From positions 1-6,574 of the forward strand of contig JANQFM010000124.1 in the NCBI GenBank assembly GCA_028277865.1: 6,574 nt of DNA. The letters are read 5' to 3'. This DNA is from Acidobacteriota bacterium (lineage in GTDB: Bacteria > Acidobacteriota > UBA6911 > RPQK01 > DATIPO01). Below are positions 4,795-6,574 of the stretch, piece after piece (the first letter of the stretch is position 1; each line of letters opens with the position of its first letter). Under the pieces are notes generated by a model, which searched no databases, was not told the DNA's origin, and saw only the letters and a program-made list of their open reading frames with translations. The translations under genes and the position numbers were made by a program.

Positions 4795-6574
4795 TCATTC
4801 TTCAGCTGCCGAGCCGGCCTCGTCCAGTATGTTCAGCCGCCCGATCCTGGCTGGATAGGCTTGAGGGGAAGAGTTGGGCCAGGCCACCACCGCCTGCCGA
4901 ATGCGAACTGCGTCCAAGAGGCCGATATGTGCCAAGTAAGGAGCGCTTCCGAACCCGGTCTTGTTTGTCATGTGGTAGTAGCGAACAATCTGTTCGCCTT
5001 TCAGGCTCTCGGCAATGATCTTGATCCGGGCGCCGACCCCGTAGTAGTTGCTTTGCCTTCCCCGCAAACGGATCTTGATCCAGCTGTTCTGTACAGGGCT
5101 TTCGTTGACGAAGAACTGGTTTGGCCAGCGGTCTGCCGGCCACATGCCTCCCAGGCTAGAGTAGATGTCTTGATCCCCGTCGTTGTCAAAGTCGAAAAAG
5201 ACGATGCCGTGGCCTTTCTGAATGGTTGCGAAGCCCTCCAGCATCGAAATGTTGCGGCTGGACATCTTGCAGCCCTTGCCCGACTGCAGGCCGCCGAAGA
5301 GAAGGTTGGGGAGGATGAACCAGCCCTCGGGATTGCCGGTGCCGAGATAGAATTCGTAGCAGCCGTCGTTGTTGATGTCCCCGAATGAGGCGCCCATGGT
5401 GGCCATGGGCATGGCGGGCCGGAAGAAGTCACGCTCCTCTTTGAAGGATCCGTCGGGCTGCTGCCGATAAATCACGGAGAAACCTCTGGCGTAGCGATCC
5501 AGGTTTTCGCCGAATACGGTCATCGCCACCGCTTGATCGGCGAGCGAAGTCCCTCCCTGAAACAGATCCAGCCGACCGTCGTGGTCGATGTCCAAAAAGG
5601 CCGTCATAAAGCCGGGCTGGAAGACTCCTTCCCCAAGGGGATTGAAGGCCTCGAAGCGGCTGCCATTCCTGTTTTTCAGCATGAGGCTGGTCTTGGCGGT
5701 GGTACTGGAAAGAAAGAGGTCGGGGTAGCCGTCCTGGTCGAAGTCCCCAAAAGCGGCGGCGGCGAAGTTCTGGTCTTCGACGAATTGCGACAATCCGTAG
5801 TCCTCGGTCCCATCGATGAAACGGCCGCCGAGGTTGATGTAAAGCGTGGAATCCAGGGAGGGGCGGTCGAACACGCCGACCGGCGCCCGCTGGCCGTAGC
5901 TGCAGACGAAAAGGTCCAGGTCGCCATCGCGGTCCACGTCGCTCCAGGCCGACACCCAGGTGAAATTTGTCGACTCCCGGACCGAGCCGGGTTCCAGGAG
6001 GCCGGAGCTGAAGGTGGTGTCTTCGAAGGTTCCGTCTGCACGGTTCCTGAAGAGCTGGAAGTGATGGAAGGGCCGCCCCACGAAAAGGTCCATCCAGCCG
6101 TCGTTGTCGTAATCGGCGGCGGAAATGATGTGGGGCTGGGTGATGTTTTCCAGTCCAGCCTCCGAGGTGCGGTCGCTAAAGGTCCGACCGCCCTCATTGC
6201 GGTAATAGTGCAGCAGGTCGAAATTGCCGCCCGTGACGAGGTCCAGGTCGCCGTCGCGGTCGAAGTCCTCGACTGCCACTCCCTTTCCAGCATTTAATGT
6301 CGCAATGTTCAACTGGCGTGCGCTCTCGCGAAAAGAGACAGGAAAAGGCTGCGCCGACGTTCTGGTGGCATCAGGCCCGTAGAAGAAGTCGGTGAACTCG
6401 TTTCGGATCAAGTATCGGGAAGGGACTTCATCCGGATAGCCGCCCACGGTCATGTAGGCGAAATTGAGCAGCCATCGGTAGAGCCTGTTTTCGGCGCCGT
6501 ATTGATCGAGCAGCTCTTCGAACAGCTCGGCGGACTTTCGGCTGTAGGCCTGGCGCTGGTGAGGCATCAGCAGG
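4795..6574 (-). CDS. CRTAC1-family protein: VCBS/FG-GAP beta-propeller with ASPIC/UnbV C-terminus (5' end outside window)
   Basis: The frame is open to the window edge, with two further Leu codons before the first visible Met (6567), so the N-terminus and any signal peptide are missing; 590 residues follow that Met. Residues 1-60 are helical and end in YPDEVPSRYLIR, typical of the link between an N-terminal TPR-like part and the propeller. Seven calcium-loop motifs of the DxDxDGxxD kind follow at 101-109, 152-160, 210-218, 275-283, 326-334, 397-405 and 459-467, as expected for a seven-bladed FG-GAP/VCBS propeller. The sixth is altered (DINNDGCYE: Asn and Glu replace two Asp). The ASPIC/UnbV domain spans about 495-580, with GVGARIKI (510-517), TGFGSAPYLAHIGL (537-550) and VVAWPNSS (560-567). 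Such proteins are normally exported and thought to act in surface adhesion or polymer binding; the exact role is unknown. The end is complete at TGA 4797-4795. Confidence 0.92.
   Translation of the reverse strand, partial: LLMPHQRQAYSRKSAELFEELLDQYGAENRLYRWLLNFAYMTVGGYPDEVPSRYLIRNEFTDFFYGPDATRTSAQPFPVSFRESARQLNIATLNAGKGVAVEDFDRDGDLDLVTGGNFDLLHYYRNEGGRTFSDRTSEAGLENITQPHIISAADYDNDGWMDLFVGRPFHHFQLFRNRADGTFEDTTFSSGLLEPGSVRESTNFTWVSAWSDVDRDGDLDLFVCSYGQRAPVGVFDRPSLDSTLYINLGGRFIDGTEDYGLSQFVEDQNFAAAAFGDFDQDGYPDLFLSSTTAKTSLMLKNRNGSRFEAFNPLGEGVFQPGFMTAFLDIDHDGRLDLFQGGTSLADQAVAMTVFGENLDRYARGFSVIYRQQPDGSFKEERDFFRPAMPMATMGASFGDINNDGCYEFYLGTGNPEGWFILPNLLFGGLQSGKGCKMSSRNISMLEGFATIQKGHGIVFFDFDNDGDQDIYSSLGGMWPADRWPNQFFVNESPVQNSWIKIRLRGRQSNYYGVGARIKIIAESLKGEQIVRYYHMTNKTGFGSAPYLAHIGLLDAVRIRQAVVAWPNSSPQAYPARIGRLNILDEAGSAAEE

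Noticed and set aside
5533..6297. Long plus-strand open frame (254 codons) opposite the CRTAC1-like gene
   Set aside because: It is the antisense of the repeated Asp/Gly-rich codons, shows no known domain, and the minus-strand frame has clear FG-GAP and ASPIC motifs.

Overview
All recognised protein genes in this window lie on the minus strand, so the map reads from high to low coordinates. From right to left there is a large secreted-type repeat protein of the CRTAC1 kind (VCBS/FG-GAP repeats plus an ASPIC/UnbV tail, 5' end outside the window), a class I SAM-dependent methyltransferase, an exported TPR protein, a glycine-rich polytopic membrane protein with an internal duplication, a YtrA-type GntR repressor, and a seven-helix membrane protein of unknown family. 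At the far left edge are the first 15 codons of what looks like an IS1182-family transposase.

The host is a bacterium, probably an environmental one. CRTAC1/ASPIC-UnbV proteins are abundant in Acidobacteriota, Planctomycetota and related soil or marine lineages, and an acidobacterium is my best guess. This rests on gene content only; there is no rRNA or other phylogenetic marker. The right two thirds is G+C rich (a sampled 60-base stretch at 4381-4440 is 60%, one at 2041-2100 is 77%). The seven-helix gene is clearly poorer (38% at 361-420, 43% at 781-840), which sets the left cassette apart.

Layout: 6574-4795 CRTAC1-like protein (partial); 54-bp gap; 4740-3832 methyltransferase with a good ribosome binding site; 325-bp gap; 3506-2619 TPR protein with signal peptide; 63-bp gap; 2555-1923 membrane protein; 427-bp intergenic region (1922-1496), whose distal part is packed with inverted and tandem repeats and whose proximal part carries a promoter and a perfect-arm inverted repeat; 1495-1115 GntR repressor; 10-bp gap; 1104-250 seven-helix protein; then about 200 bp containing a 94-base nested palindrome; then the transposase start.

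The most coherent functional unit is the left cassette. A TTGACA box, a TGTACC-N12-GGTACA inverted repeat, a YtrA-type repressor and a membrane protein whose Shine-Dalgarno overlaps the repressor stop codon together look like a self-regulated two-gene operon. YtrA-type regulators usually sit with ABC transporter genes. Here the only partner is one orphan polytopic protein with no ATPase, so this is the best candidate for an undescribed small system. The CRTAC1-like gene and the methyltransferase may be co-transcribed, but nothing in the sequence fixes a shared substrate.
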